Below are positions 24,316 through 34,544 of a DNA stretch of 64,000 nt, one piece after another (within the stretch, counting starts at the first letter, position 1; each line of letters starts with the position of its first letter). The stretch covers positions 1,178,001 to 1,242,000 of the forward strand of contig NZ_CP159253.1 in assembly GCF_040438645.1 (NCBI RefSeq), read 5' to 3'. A program made the position numbers and the translations under genes. The DNA is from Mesorhizobium sp. WSM2240 (lineage in GTDB: Bacteria > Pseudomonadota > Alphaproteobacteria > Rhizobiales > Rhizobiaceae). The notes beneath the pieces were generated by a model, which was not told where the DNA came from, did no database searches, and saw only the letters and a program-made list of their open reading frames with translations.

Positions 24316-25262
24316 TCCGCTGAATTGCAGTGTCGTCAACACCCGTGATGTCGGCATTGATGGACTAATGGCGCCAGCGAAATCCGATGCTTGAGGGGCG
24401 CGTTGCCCGGACGCCATTGGGGCAGACAGCGGAATGGCGGCTTCTGGCGTCCAAGGGATGATCAGTGCACGCCGCGACGACCTCGGCCTGGCGGATCGCA
24501 CGCCTAGCCTAGACGTCTACGATGACGGCATGGTCCATGTCGATCAAATATAATTGACCCCGAAGCGAAGGCGATTAAACCGAAACGCCTTGAACGGCCG
24601 CTCTTCTACTTCCGCGCCTTTAAGCGGACCGCCTGCTCCCGGCCCCCAACCTGCCTGAATGAGTCCTTCCCGACCCGGAGCATCAGGGGCGGACGGGTAG
24701 GACTTGATTGGGGTGGGAAACAGACTGGCAGGTTTCGGGCGGCTACGTATAAAAAGCTGCCTTCATCTAGTCGACGAGCTTCGGCGGCAACGCGCCGCCA
24801 TCCCAGTCATCCCGCCGACCCTATGCTGCCGTTCGCGGAAACCAAGCACCGACTGGTTGAAGGACCGGGTGTGGGAACATTGCTGCCGGGCAGCTTTTGG
24901 ATCGCAGCGAGCGAAAGCTGCTCGATGGCGCCTAAAACGTCGGCGCAATTGGCGAAGATGTAGAAGACGCCGTCAGGGGTCTTGGCCGAAGGCTCCGGCG
25001 CCTAGTTGATCAGCTCGACGGCGGCCGGCTGATCGCCAGCATGCTCCGTGCGATGATCGATCGACTTTGAAGAGTGCGATGCGCCGTTCAATCGCGGACT
25101 CCGAGGCGCTGCATATGAATATGTGCCAGAGACCTTATTCCGCACCGCCTCCGTAAAATCGCCATAGCGGCGCAGGTTCATCTGGACCTTTGAGCCGTTA
25201 TTCCTTTCGGGAGACGAGTGAGCTAAACGGGAAATCTATTTGGGCTTTTGGGGGAGAGCGAT
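24316..25262. other. Degraded DNA before the helicase gene
   Basis: No intact gene is present in these 950 bases, only short frames without recognisable products. The 20-base sequence at 24,727-24,746 recurs beyond the helicase gene. The ribosome site of the helicase lies at its right end. Confidence 0.4.
24727..24746 (+). repeat. Left copy of a short repeat flanking the helicase gene
   Basis: GGCAGGTTTCGGGCGGCTAC here and a copy with two changes at 28,574-28,593 lie in direct orientation, on either side of the helicase gene. Short but GC-rich, so chance or a shared non-coding remnant cannot be excluded. Confidence 0.35.
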
Positions 25263-28200
25263 TTGCTTGGGGGCGAACTGTCCAGGATCGCGCTTGCGCT
25301 GTGGCCGCATCAGCATGCGGCGCTCGACACGGTCGACGCTTATTTCGCGTCGGCGAGCGCCCGCGCGTGCCTCGTCAATATGCCGACAGGCACCGGCAAA
25401 ACCGGGGTGATGGCGACGATCGCGCGCCAACGCGCCCAGGTCCGGCCGGTGCTAGTCGTCTGCCCTTCGGCGGCTTTGGTCGAGCAGCTCATCGCCCAGT
25501 TCGAGGACCGCTTCTGGGATAAGATCGGCGCCAACCCGGCCTGGAAGCCCGACAGGGTCTGGAATGTTCTGCCGAGTGATATCGAGAGCCTCGCGCAGCG
25601 CCTCGACGGTCATGGTGGCGAGCGGATCATCGTGGTCGGTACCGTGCAGGCCATCCAGCAGATCGACGCTGACGGCAAGATCGATCAGCTCCATGGCCGC
25701 ATCGGCACGATACTGTTCGACGAGGGTCATCGCGAGCCTGCACCTAGCTGGGCGCGCGTCGTCCGCGGTTTTGCTGTACCTACCGTCCTGTTCAGTGCCA
25801 CGCCGTTTCGGGGCGATCTCAAGATCTTCGACGTCGATGACGATCATATCCATTTTCTCGGCTTTGCCGACGCGGTCGATCAGGGCCTCATCCGTGGGGT
25901 TGAAATCGACGAACAGCCATTGCCCCTGTCGCCGGACGACTATGCCTTGGCGCTGATCGCCAGAGTCGACGCGCTCATGGCCGAGGGGCGTTTCACGGCT
26001 GCCAACAAGGTGATTGTGCGCTGCGACAGCGAGGAGTCGGTCACCGAAATGCACCAGGCGCTGACCGCGGGGCTTGCCAGTCGGGCCGACGGGGTCCTCG
26101 CGATCCATCATAATTTCCCCGAGCGGCCCGATGACGGCATTTTCGACGCGGTGCCGCGGGACCTGGCGGCGCGGGCCGAACGCTTTCTCGTCCACCAGTT
26201 CATGCTGATTGAAGGGATCGACGATCCTCGTTGCACGATGCTCGCGCTCTACGAACCGTTCACGAATACGCGCATGCTGGTCCAGCAGATTGGCAGGCTG
26301 ATCCGCCATCCGGGGCCGATCGGCGACGCCGCGCCGGCCGCCTATGTCCTCGCGCCTAAGGGTCGTGACATCGCCAACGAATGGAACAGCTTCCTCGCCT
26401 TTGACGCAGCCTCGAAGGCGAATGGCAACAAACCGTTCGTCCGCAACGACGCGACGATCCTGGAAAACCTGATCGCGGCCCTGCCGACCCTCGACTATGT
26501 TATGGGGCGCTTCCGCGAACGACCTGATCTCGACGATCCCGGTCTCCATGACGACCTGCGCTTCCCGAGCGCGGCGGTCGCCTTCACGATCGAGCCAGAT
26601 CTCGATCTGGACGAGCTCCAAAAGGCGATCAAGGCCGAACTCATTCGCGAGGATCGCCACGAAGCGCTCACCGGTCGAACCGCCGACGGCCATTGCCGCT
26701 ATCATATCACGCTTCGGCTGACTCCATCACCGTTCCTGTCGGGCAGCCTTTTTCAGGCGCCGAGCCTCGAGGCGACGATCTATGCGAAGAAGAACAAGCG
26801 TCTCTTCTTCTTCGACAGTGCGGGGCTCTGGATCAACGAACTCGATGGCATCGGTCCGCGCGTCAACGCCAAGACCTTGCGCGCCCTTCTACCCGATGGA
26901 CACGACAACAGCATTTCTTTCATGAGCGTCAAAAATACCGATCTTGGGCCGCTGGCGCTGCGATCGCGCAGTCTGTCGGCACGCTCGCTCGATCGGTCGG
27001 GCGTGTTCATGGGCGAGCATCTCAACGTCGTGACCCGCGCGACCGGCTATATTCACCCCAAGGCGGCCGAGGATGGGATCCGCCGGGCGGTTGGTTTCTC
27101 GCGATCGCGCGTGCGCGACGGCAAGGGCAATGATCTGACCGCGCAGCAATATGCCGATTGGTGCGGCACGGTCGATGCGCAGCTCGACGCCGCCGCCCGG
27201 ACAGCATCGATCTTCACCCGCTTCGCCGTTCCCGACACGGTGCCTGCGGACACGACGCCGCTCAATATTCTCGTCGACATGGTCGAGATGGGCGATCAGT
27301 TCGTCGCCAAGGGGCAGACCGCGGCGGTCAGGATCGAGGATCTGTGTGTCGCGGTCGAGGAGGACACCGACCTCAAGGCGCCGGCGCGGTTCCGCTTCCT
27401 CCTGCATGTCGATGGAGAGGAGCATCCGGTCTGGATCGACTGGAACGCCAAGAAGGCAAAATATTGGCTGGTGTCGCCTGGCCTTAGCCGGATCAAGACC
27501 AAGGACAATCCGAAGATCTCGCTAACTCGTCGCTTGAACCAGCTGCAGCCTTTCCGGATCATCACCCGCGATCTCGCCCACACCTATGTCGGCGGGGATT
27601 TTTACCGGCTCGACCTGGATCTCACCGACCCAAAGGGTGCCGCGAGTTTGGTTCTCGATCTGATTACCGCGATCCCCGGTCTCGGCGCGGTGACGTCGGA
27701 AAAGGGTGTGCTGGTCGACGGCCATGTCGATTATTGGGCCGACGGCTCGCTGTTTGAGTTTCTCGATAAGGCGCTCAGGCCCGACCGTGGCCCGGCGCTG
27801 TTCGGGCGGAGTTTTCCTGATCTGGTGTGCGACGATCTTCAGGACGAGGTCGGCGACTTCCTCGGCTTAGATGAGACATCGGCCAGTCCGGCGGCGGTGG
27901 CCGTCGCAGGCAAATGGAAAAGCGGCAATCCCGGCGTGTCGGCGTCAGCCTTCTACGACGTCTGCGCGCAGGGCCTCAAAAATCTCGCATATATGAAAAG
28001 CGACGGGGTCGTTCTGCCGGGCAGCCAAACTCGGTTCGATGGCCGTTGGCGACTGTCAAAGCGCAATTCGCCCATTCCCCAGACGGTCGATCGCAAACGG
28101 CATGGCCGCGGATCGAAGGCCTTCGGCGGCGCCTTCCAGCGTCTGCGCGCCGCCCCGACGACCGACCGGACGATCTGGCTGGTCTGTTCGGGCGGGATGC

Positions 28201-28340
28201 TCTCGCTCGCCAAGCTCAAGGCCGAGTTCGCTAAACTCCAGCCCGAGCCGCACGTTCTCCAATTCTATCACCTGGTACTCTCGACATATTCGGCGTGCCA
28301 GTCGGTCGGGGTTCAACTCCGGATCTTCTGCGCTGAATAG
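25263..28340 (+). CDS. Large SF2 DEAD/DEAH-type helicase
   Basis: The 1,025-residue protein has helicase motifs in order. These are Q-like WPHQHAALDTV (14-24), Walker A PTGTGKT (41-47), DEGH in place of DEAH (D153), SATPFRGD (about 178) and QQIGRLIRHPGP motif VI (about 340). The C-terminal 600 residues lack a named domain and contain repeats of beta-type sequence (PVWIDWNAKKAKYWLV, RLFFFDSAGLWINELDG). Large stand-alone helicases with unknown C-terminal halves are frequent in defence islands, but no partner nuclease is adjacent. The frame opens at 25,248; the TTG at 25,263 follows GGGGGAGAG (25,250-25,257) and is preferred. Its codon and base pattern (many CGATCG and GCCGAC steps) looks different from its neighbours, suggesting a separate acquisition. 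Confidence 0.85.
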   Translation: MLGGELSRIALALWPHQHAALDTVDAYFASASARACLVNMPTGTGKTGVMATIARQRAQVRPVLVVCPSAALVEQLIAQFEDRFWDKIGANPAWKPDRVWNVLPSDIESLAQRLDGHGGERIIVVGTVQAIQQIDADGKIDQLHGRIGTILFDEGHREPAPSWARVVRGFAVPTVLFSATPFRGDLKIFDVDDDHIHFLGFADAVDQGLIRGVEIDEQPLPLSPDDYALALIARVDALMAEGRFTAANKVIVRCDSEESVTEMHQALTAGLASRADGVLAIHHNFPERPDDGIFDAVPRDLAARAERFLVHQFMLIEGIDDPRCTMLALYEPFTNTRMLVQQIGRLIRHPGPIGDAAPAAYVLAPKGRDIANEWNSFLAFDAASKANGNKPFVRNDATILENLIAALPTLDYVMGRFRERPDLDDPGLHDDLRFPSAAVAFTIEPDLDLDELQKAIKAELIREDRHEALTGRTADGHCRYHITLRLTPSPFLSGSLFQAPSLEATIYAKKNKRLFFFDSAGLWINELDGIGPRVNAKTLRALLPDGHDNSISFMSVKNTDLGPLALRSRSLSARSLDRSGVFMGEHLNVVTRATGYIHPKAAEDGIRRAVGFSRSRVRDGKGNDLTAQQYADWCGTVDAQLDAAARTASIFTRFAVPDTVPADTTPLNILVDMVEMGDQFVAKGQTAAVRIEDLCVAVEEDTDLKAPARFRFLLHVDGEEHPVWIDWNAKKAKYWLVSPGLSRIKTKDNPKISLTRRLNQLQPFRIITRDLAHTYVGGDFYRLDLDLTDPKGAASLVLDLITAIPGLGAVTSEKGVLVDGHVDYWADGSLFEFLDKALRPDRGPALFGRSFPDLVCDDLQDEVGDFLGLDETSASPAAVAVAGKWKSGNPGVSASAFYDVCAQGLKNLAYMKSDGVVLPGSQTRFDGRWRLSKRNSPIPQTVDRKRHGRGSKAFGGAFQRLRAAPTTDRTIWLVCSGGMLSLAKLKAEFAKLQPEPHVLQFYHLVLSTYSACQSVGVQLRIFCAE

Positions 28341-28960
28341 CGCCCGACCACCCGGCCACTTCGACAGCCCTTGTTGTCAGCGCGTAAGTGCGCGATTGCC
28401 ATCGATGGATGTCGGCTTTAGGCAACCGCGCCGGCAGCCGGGAATGGCTGATGTTGGTCGGCACCCGTCACCGCGGGCCCGCCGAGGAAAGGGCAGCCAT
28501 TCGACTTTTGCCGTCCAAAACCTGCTAGGCCGAAGTCGGCCCCGGCTCTGCCGTTTGGCGGAACAGAACGAATGGCAAGTTTCGGGCGGCGACGGCAGCA
28601 TTCCGAGCGACGACAATGGGGGTCGGAAGCCGTCCTAGAGATCAGCCCTCGTTGACGGCAGCTATTCGACCCCTCGACGCCCCAAGCGGACGATCTGAAA
28701 ACGGGCCCCAAACGCGACGTCCGAGAAATGGTTTGGCCATGACCAACTGGGTGGGGGTCTAGATCAACACATCGCCTGCTAATATGCCCAGGGTGCTCGG
28801 GACTTCGGCCTCAAATCAGTCCTTGTCTTGATCAAGAGGTTCGCCAGACCATACGAGATTATACGAGGGAAACGGGTCGGCGAACCAACTGCTAACGTAT
28901 TGATTTTTTCGTGTAGAACCCTGGCCCTCTGGGCCCACCAAGTGCTGCGGCGAATTTCGC
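28341..28960. other. Non-coding stretch between helicase and integrase
   Basis: No supported gene. Contains the right copy of the short helicase-flanking repeat (28,574-28,593). The integrase gene ends at its right border. Confidence 0.4.
28574..28593 (+). repeat. Right copy of the short repeat flanking the helicase gene
   Basis: GGCAAGTTTCGGGCGGCGAC differs from the left copy (24,727-24,746) at two of 20 bases and has the same orientation. The preceding bases (GGAACAGA versus GGAAACAGA) are also similar. Confidence 0.35.
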
Positions 28961-30157
28961 CTATCGAAGTCGAACTACTGCTCGGTCGTTGCGCAGCTTG
29001 TCTAGGTAATCTGCCCACCATTGCATCATCTTGACACGCTCGTCCCAATGCTCAGCGCGGACATAGGCGCGCCGAACGCTGTTGTTTTCAATGTGGGCCA
29101 GCTGTCGCTCTATGGCGTCCGGATGCCACTTGCCGCATTCGTTCAGCAGAGTTGATGCCGTTGCTCGAAAACCGTGCGCCGTTGCTTCTTCCTTGCTGTA
29201 ACCCATGCGACGCAACGCGGCATTGAGCGTGTTGTCAGAAATCGGACGGGAACCCGATCGCACACTTGGAAACAGCAGCGTCCCGGCGCCGGAAATTGCT
29301 CTAAGCTCAGTCAGGACGCTGATAGCCTGTCTTGAGAGGGGAATACGGTGCGGCCGCCTCATCTTCATGCGTGCTTCTGGAATGGTCCACACCGAATTCT
29401 CAAAGTCGAACTCGTCCCATGCGGCGGCGCGTAGTTCGCCGGGCCGCGGAAATAAGAGCGCCATCAAGTTCAGGGCTGCTCGGGTTTCAGGTTGCCCGTC
29501 AAATGCATCGATGGCGCGGAGCAAGCCGCCCAAGGCCTTTGGATCAGTGATCGCGGCACGCGGAGTGACCGTTGGCCTGATGAGCGCGTTCCTCAGCGCG
29601 GACGTTGGGTCTGTGTCGGCGCGCGCGGTCGCGATCGCGTATCGAAAGACGCTGCCAATCGTGGAGCGCAGCCGCCTGGCTGATTCGTATCGACCGCGCA
29701 CCTCCACGCTACGAAGGGCGGCAAGGATAGTGGCCGCATCGATCTCCCGAATGCATTTGTCGCCAAACTTGGGATGGGCAAAGTCGAGCAGCCATTTGAC
29801 CTTGGTGATCGTCCGGTCAGCACGTCCCTCCTTCCGCAATTTGTCAACATATTCCTTTGCAATTGAGCGAAAGGTGTCCTTCGCCGAACTCTTGCGCAAC
29901 TTCCGATCCTGTCCGGGGTCGAGGCCGCCAGCGAGCAGGTGTTTGGCGTCATCTCGCGCCTGGCGGGCCTCAGCGAGGGAAGTGAGGGGATAGCTGCCCA
30001 ACGCCAAAACCTTCTGCTTGCCGTCAAAGCGATAGGCGAGGCGCCATAGCCGCGCTCCCGAGGGCTGCACCCAGAGCTGAAGCCCACCGCCATCGGACAG
30101 CTTCTGGAGCTTGGTTGTGGGACGAGCGTTCCGGCATTTCACGTCGGAGAGAGCCAT
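28961..30157 (-). CDS. P4-type tyrosine recombinase (integrase)
   Basis: The 398-residue protein begins MALSDVKCRNARPTTKLQKL, has DGGGLQLWV and WRLAYRFDGKQKVLALGSYP (DUF4102 arm-binding domain), and a catalytic domain with Arg in LFPRPGELRAAAW. HGFRATASTLLNE supplies His and Arg, QLAHIENN supplies His, and RRAYVRAEHW supplies the Tyr nucleophile. It integrates the island at the 3' end of the adjacent tRNA-Phe gene. The ATG at 30,157 follows GGAGG (complement of 30,166-30,170); the longer frame to 30,229 is Trp/Tyr-rich and not part of the family. The C-terminal PRE-Y region is intact, so it may be active. Confidence 0.95.
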   Translation of the reverse strand: MALSDVKCRNARPTTKLQKLSDGGGLQLWVQPSGARLWRLAYRFDGKQKVLALGSYPLTSLAEARQARDDAKHLLAGGLDPGQDRKLRKSSAKDTFRSIAKEYVDKLRKEGRADRTITKVKWLLDFAHPKFGDKCIREIDAATILAALRSVEVRGRYESARRLRSTIGSVFRYAIATARADTDPTSALRNALIRPTVTPRAAITDPKALGGLLRAIDAFDGQPETRAALNLMALLFPRPGELRAAAWDEFDFENSVWTIPEARMKMRRPHRIPLSRQAISVLTELRAISGAGTLLFPSVRSGSRPISDNTLNAALRRMGYSKEEATAHGFRATASTLLNECGKWHPDAIERQLAHIENNSVRRAYVRAEHWDERVKMMQWWADYLDKLRNDRAVVRLR

Positions 30158-30184
30158 TTTCGGAACCTCCCATTGGCTGCTTCG

Positions 30185-30298
30185 ATACCAACAGGTTGTC
30201 AGATACCACCAAAAATACCAACACTTCACCTCGTTGGACCAAATACACCCAAGTGCCCTGAAACACGCTTATCCACGCGATGCGTGTCGAAAATACCA
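30185..30298. repeat. Cluster of ATACCA repeats between integrase and tRNA-Phe
   Basis: ATACCA occurs at 30,185, 30,203, 30,215 and 30,293, with similar flanks, inside the 212 bases between the integrase start and the attachment site. Repeats like these are typical of arm-type integrase or excisionase binding sites, but none has been tested here. Confidence 0.4.
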
Positions 30299-30369
30299 GC
30301 AAATTCAGGCAATTATCGAAGCTGCAGCGTAGCGGCTTCGGTGAAGGGGAATGTCGGGAGAAAAGGGAG

Positions 30370-30445
<76 letters not shown>

Positions 30446-30603
30446 CTGTTTCGATGGCCGGCTGCGCAGGCGTCCGAAACTCGCGAGGCTTGAGTGAAAC
30501 CTGCGAAAGCGCGTGGGTTATAGCACGGGATTTTGCGCTGTCCAGCGCCGGCGAAGCGTTTTGAGGAAGAAACCGAACTTCGTTCGTTTCCGGGTTCGCG
30601 ACG

Positions 30604-30807
30604 CTATTTCGGCTCGCTCTCGTCGCCGTCTTCCTCGTCCTCCCGGACCGGAATCGTATAGCTGCCGGACAGCCAGCGGTTGAGGTCGACCTGCTTACAG
30701 CGCATCGAGCAGAATGGATAGGCTTCACGCGATGAGGGCTTGCCGCATTCGGGGCAAGGGCGCTTGGGTCGCAGCGGGGCGACATTGCCGGTTCCTTCGC
30801 CGCTCAT
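30604..30807 (-). CDS. yacG: DNA gyrase inhibitor YacG
   Basis: The 67-residue protein has the YacG zinc finger: C18-x2-C21 and C33-x3-C37 ([27 protein letters not shown]), followed by an acidic tail. YacG binds GyrB and blocks DNA binding by gyrase. Its ATG overlaps the end of maf by 4 bases, so it is the last gene of an infA-maf-yacG-type group. The size is normal. Confidence 0.95.
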   Translation of the reverse strand: MSGEGTGNVAPLRPKRPCPECGKPSSREAYPFCSMRCKQVDLNRWLSGSYTIPVREDEEDGDESEPK

Positions 30808-31433
30808 GCGCGTGTGCCCGACAGCCAGTTGAAATGCACCTTGAAGCCTTCAGCCGTCAGCAGGCCGACGGTTTCGTAGAGCGGCAGGCCGACGACATTG
30901 GTGTAGGACCCGACGAGCTTCACGACGAATGTGCCGGCAAGCCCCTGCACGGCATAGCCGCCGGCCTTGCCGCGCCACTCGCCCGAGGCGAGATAGCTTT
31001 CCAGCTCTTCGCGGCTGAGCCGCTTGAAGCGAACGCGGGTTTCCACCAGCCGCTGCCGCAGCTTGCCTTCCGGCGAAATCAGGCAGACGCCCGAATAGAC
31101 CCGGTGCGAGCGGCCCGAAAGCAGTTGCAGGCAGTTCGAAGCCTCGTCCACCAGTTCGGCCTTAGGCAGGATGCGCCGCCCGACCGCGACGACGGTGTCG
31201 GCCGCCAGTATGTAGGCGCCGGCGAAATCCGACTCAATCTGCAGCGATTCGAGCGCCTTCTCCGCCTTTGCCTTGGACAGCCGCTTGGCCAGCGAGCGCG
31301 GATGCTCGGCGCGCAGCGGCGTCTCGTCGACTTCGGCCGGGACCGCCCGGTCCGGCTCGATGCCGGCCTGCTGCAGAAGCTCGATCCGGCGCGGCGAACC
31401 CGAGGCGAGCACAAGCTTCTGGAAAACGCTCAT
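30804..31433 (-). CDS. maf: Maf-type nucleoside triphosphate pyrophosphatase
   Basis: The 209-residue protein starts with [18 protein letters not shown] and has [23 protein letters not shown] (catalytic-type Asp) and [14 protein letters not shown]. These are the Maf/HAM1-like motifs for hydrolysis of non-canonical or modified nucleoside triphosphates. It is cytoplasmic and overlaps yacG by 4 bases. Confidence 0.95.
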   Translation of the reverse strand: MSVFQKLVLASGSPRRIELLQQAGIEPDRAVPAEVDETPLRAEHPRSLAKRLSKAKAEKALESLQIESDFAGAYILAADTVVAVGRRILPKAELVDEASNCLQLLSGRSHRVYSGVCLISPEGKLRQRLVETRVRFKRLSREELESYLASGEWRGKAGGYAVQGLAGTFVVKLVGSYTNVVGLPLYETVGLLTAEGFKVHFNWLSGTRA

Positions 31434-31460
31434 CGTGTCCGGTCGCGGCCTGCGGCCGTC

Positions 31461-31679
31461 CTATTTGAAGCGGTAGGTGATGCGGCCCTTGGTCAGGTCG
31501 TATGGCGTCATTTCCACCAGGACCTTGTCGCCCGTGAGCACCCGGATGCGGTTCTTGCGCATGCGGCCGGCGGTGTGGGCAATGATCTCGTGCTCGTTTT
31601 CAAGTTTTACCCGAAACATCGCGTTCGGGAGCAATTCCGTGACAGTACCCGGAAACTCGAGGACTTCTTCCTTCGGCAT
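31461..31679 (-). CDS. infA: Translation initiation factor IF-1
   Basis: The 72-residue S1-fold protein has [40 protein letters not shown] and [20 protein letters not shown], the standard IF-1 sequence at its usual length. It binds the A site of the 30S subunit during initiation. It is 27 bases upstream of maf and likely co-transcribed. Confidence 0.97.
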   Translation of the reverse strand: MPKEEVLEFPGTVTELLPNAMFRVKLENEHEIIAHTAGRMRKNRIRVLTGDKVLVEMTPYDLTKGRITYRFK

Positions 31680-31766
31680 TCTCTACCTTTGGTTTGGATG
31701 AAATTTCCGACGCCCGGCCGGAATTTGCGCGGAACCTATATGATTATAGGCTCTTTGTGAACACGC

Positions 31767-32186
31767 TTAATCGCCGGCCCTTTCGGACGCTCCTTCGGTG
31801 AAGCGCTGGACGATCCTGGCCTTCAGCCGCTCGCGCACGTCGCGATAGGCCGCCATGATCTGCTCGCGCGTGCCGGCGGCCGTCGTCGGATCAGCCGTCG
31901 GCCAATATTCCACCTCGACCGCCATCGAGCGGGTGAGTTCAAGCGCGGTGTGATGGGCTTCCGGCGCAAGCGTCACGATCAGGTCGAAATAGAAGTCCTC
32001 CAGATCGTCCAGCGTCCTTGGCAGCCGCTCTTCGAGCGACAGGCCGTCCTCGGCGAGCACGGCGTCGACGAACGGATCACGCTCGCCCACCCGTACGCCG
32101 GCCGAAGCGACGAAGATCGTCGGCGGCAGCGCCTTTCGCGCAATCGCCTCGGCCATCGGCGAACGCACGGCGTTCATTCCGCACAT
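31767..32186 (-). CDS. Low-molecular-weight phosphatase family protein
   Basis: The family's phosphate loop C-x5-R-S is present as CGMNAVRSPMAEA, with a later PTADPTT that supplies the general-acid Asp. From the ATG at 32,186 the protein has 139 residues, but the first beta strand (SILFM) that should precede the Cys lies upstream in the same open frame. That frame has no ATG, GTG or TTG before it meets the end of UPF0262. A non-standard start such as CTG is therefore likely. Neighbours infA and UPF0262 give the usual rhizobial order. Confidence 0.8.
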   Translation of the reverse strand: MCGMNAVRSPMAEAIARKALPPTIFVASAGVRVGERDPFVDAVLAEDGLSLEERLPRTLDDLEDFYFDLIVTLAPEAHHTALELTRSMAVEVEYWPTADPTTAAGTREQIMAAYRDVRERLKARIVQRFTEGASERAGD

Positions 32187-32227
32187 GAACAGGATCGAAC
32201 GGGGATGCTGAAGAGCCGAAGCCAGGG

Positions 32228-32713
32228 TCAGCCCCGCCAGTGCAGCACGCAGACCAGCGTGAAGACGCGGCGAGCGGTGTCGAAATCGATGTCGATCTTG
32301 CCCGCCAGCCGGTCCATCAGCGTCTGCGAGCCCTCATTGTGCAGTCCGCGCCTGCCCATGTCGATCGCCTCGATCTGGCTCGGCGTCGAGATGCGGATGG
32401 CCTCATAGTAGCTCTCGCAGACCATGAAATAGTCCTTAACGATGCGGCGGAACGGCGTCAGCGACAGAATATGCGTGACGACCGGCGAGCCGTCCTCGCG
32501 CGAAACGGCGAAGACAAGGCGTGCGTCCGCGAGCGACAGTTTCAGCCGGTAGGGGCCGCAGCCGTCATCGTCGACCGGCTGAAAACTGTTCTCCTCGATG
32601 AGATCGAAGATCGCCACCGCCCGCTCATGCTCGATGTCGGGCGTCGAGCGGCCGATGGATTCGTCGAGTTCGACGTCGATCAGCCTTGAGCGTTGCCCTT
32701 CGTTCCGCGCCAT
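32228..32713 (-). CDS. UPF0262 family protein
   Basis: The 161-residue protein has [36 protein letters not shown] and [20 protein letters not shown], the sequence of UPF0262, which is confined to alphaproteobacteria. The function is unknown. It lies 8 bases after hisD and overlaps the phosphatase frame, so an operon hisD-UPF0262-phosphatase is likely. Confidence 0.95.
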   Translation of the reverse strand: MARNEGQRSRLIDVELDESIGRSTPDIEHERAVAIFDLIEENSFQPVDDDGCGPYRLKLSLADARLVFAVSREDGSPVVTHILSLTPFRRIVKDYFMVCESYYEAIRISTPSQIEAIDMGRRGLHNEGSQTLMDRLAGKIDIDFDTARRVFTLVCVLHWRG

Positions 32714-32721
32714 CCCATGCT

Positions 32722-34014
32722 CTAAATATTCAGCCGGATGGCGACGGAGCGTCCGTGCGCCTCCAGCCCCTCGGCCTTGGCCAGAGCGATAGCGGCTGGC
32801 GCCAGCGCGCGCAACTGCTCCGGCCCGAGCTTGAGGATCGAGGTTCGCTTCATGAAGTCCAGCACCGAAAGTCCGGACGAGAACCGCGCCGAGCGCGCGG
32901 TCGGCAGGACGTGGTTCGATCCGCCGACATAGTCGCCGATGACCTCCGGCGTGTGGCGTCCGAGGAACACCGCTCCGGCATTGCGGATGTGCGGCAGGAA
33001 GGCGTCGGCATCCCTGATCGCAAGTTCGAGATGCTCGGCCGCGATGCGGTTGATGAGCGGAATCGCACGGTCGAGCGTTTCGACAAGGATGATCGCGCCG
33101 AAATCGCGCCAGCTTGCGGCGGCGGTCCCGGCCCGCGGCAGCGATTTGAGCTGGCGCGTCACCGCAGCTTCGACCGCGCTTGCGAGGGCAAGATCGTCGG
33201 TGATCAGGATTGATTGCGCGGCGGCATCGTGTTCGGCCTGTGCCAGGAGATCGGCGGCGATCCAGTCGGGATCATTGTCGGCATCCGCCACGACAAGCAC
33301 TTCCGACGGGCCGGCGATCATATCGATGCCGACGGTCCCGAACACCTTGCGCTTGGCCGCGGCGACATAGGCATTGCCCGGCCCGACGATCTTGGCGACC
33401 GGCCGTATCGTCCCGGTGCCATAGGCGAGGGCGGCGATGGCCTGCGCACCGCCGACCCGGTAGATCTCGGAAACGCCGGCGATGTCGGCCGCCACCAGCA
33501 CCAGCGGATTGATCGCGCCGCCCGGCGCCGGCACCACCATGACGATGCGCTCGACGCCGGCGACCACAGCGGGGATCGCATTCATCAGCACCGAACTCGG
33601 ATAGGATGCGGTGCCGCCCGGCACGTATAGCCCGACCGCCTCAACCGCCGTCCAGATCGAGCCGAGCTCGACGCCGGCCGCGTCCGTGTAGCGGTCGTCG
33701 GCCGGGCGCTGGCGCTGGTGGTGCGCCCGGATCCGGTCGCGCGCGAACTTCAGCGCCTCGACGGTCTCGGCGTCGGCTTCGCCATACGCATTGGCGATAT
33801 CGGCTTTCGAGACCGCGATGCCTAGGCTGCGCAAATCGGCTCCGTCGAATTTCCGCGTATAGTCGGCCAGCGCCTCGTCGCCCCTTGCGCGGACATCGGC
33901 GATGATAGCGGCGACGGCGCTGTCGACATCGGGCGAAGCTTCGCGCTTGGTCGTCAGGAAGGCGGCGAAACTCTCCTCGAAGCCGGCGTCGGACTGGTTG
34001 AGTGTGATGGCCAT
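32722..34014 (-). CDS. hisD: Histidinol dehydrogenase
   Basis: The 430-residue enzyme catalyses the last two steps of histidine synthesis, histidinol to histidine with NAD+. It shows [60 protein letters not shown] (with zinc-binding Gln/His) and [10 protein letters not shown], all in order at the family's usual length. It is cytosolic, starts at the ATG at 34,014, and heads the hisD-UPF0262 group after DUF2948. Confidence 0.97.
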   Translation of the reverse strand: MAITLNQSDAGFEESFAAFLTTKREASPDVDSAVAAIIADVRARGDEALADYTRKFDGADLRSLGIAVSKADIANAYGEADAETVEALKFARDRIRAHHQRQRPADDRYTDAAGVELGSIWTAVEAVGLYVPGGTASYPSSVLMNAIPAVVAGVERIVMVVPAPGGAINPLVLVAADIAGVSEIYRVGGAQAIAALAYGTGTIRPVAKIVGPGNAYVAAAKRKVFGTVGIDMIAGPSEVLVVADADNDPDWIAADLLAQAEHDAAAQSILITDDLALASAVEAAVTRQLKSLPRAGTAAASWRDFGAIILVETLDRAIPLINRIAAEHLELAIRDADAFLPHIRNAGAVFLGRHTPEVIGDYVGGSNHVLPTARSARFSSGLSVLDFMKRTSILKLGPEQLRALAPAAIALAKAEGLEAHGRSVAIRLNI

Positions 34015-34021
34015 AAAGCGC

Positions 34022-34459
34022 TCAGACTTTGTGATGCGGGCGTGACGACGCCTGCCATGCGCCGCCGAGATCGGCGAGGCGGACCTCCACGCATTCGACG
34101 TCGAGCATGATCGCGCCGCCGCCCGAGAAGATGAGTTCTACAATGCCGGCGGGCGCGTCCATCGGCACGAAGCTGATGGCGAGCAGCGACAGTATCTCGG
34201 CCGGCTGGTCGCGCTTGATGCCGCTGGTCTTGGCGTTGAGCACACGGTCGAAATGCAGCACGCTATTGCGCCGCTGCGGGCGCGGCCGGAAGAATAGGCG
34301 CGGCTTGCCTTCCCACACGAAGCGGTTCATCGGCACGATGAAGCGTTTGAGCGAGGGCAGGAATTCGAGGTCGCCGACCTTCATGACGGCGTCCTGGACA
34401 TGCGCCGACACGATTCTCAGGTCCTCTTCGTCGAGGGCGACAAGTTTCAACTGGTCCAT
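34022..34459 (-). CDS. DUF2948 family protein
   Basis: The 145-residue protein has LKLVALDEEDLRIVSAHVQD, LPSLKRFIVPMNRFVWE and DVECVEVRLADLGGAWQA, a sequence conserved in alphaproteobacteria between murA and hisD. No function is known. The ATG at 34,459 lies 85 bases from murA, and 7 bases separate it from hisD. Confidence 0.9.
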   Translation of the reverse strand: MDQLKLVALDEEDLRIVSAHVQDAVMKVGDLEFLPSLKRFIVPMNRFVWEGKPRLFFRPRPQRRNSVLHFDRVLNAKTSGIKRDQPAEILSLLAISFVPMDAPAGIVELIFSGGGAIMLDVECVEVRLADLGGAWQASSRPHHKV

Positions 34460-34544
34460 ATCTCAACGCCTGTGGAAGGTGATCGCGCCTGCCGCCTTGT
34501 TAGGCGGTCTCGGCGAAGCGCGCAACCGAGGGAGATGCGGACCC

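Noticed and set aside
25452..26705. 417-codon open frame antisense to the helicase
   Set aside because: It mirrors the codon pattern of the strongly supported helicase and its translation matches no family.
30714..31760. 348-codon plus-strand frame over yacG-maf-infA
   Set aside because: Antisense to three well-known genes; no recognisable product.
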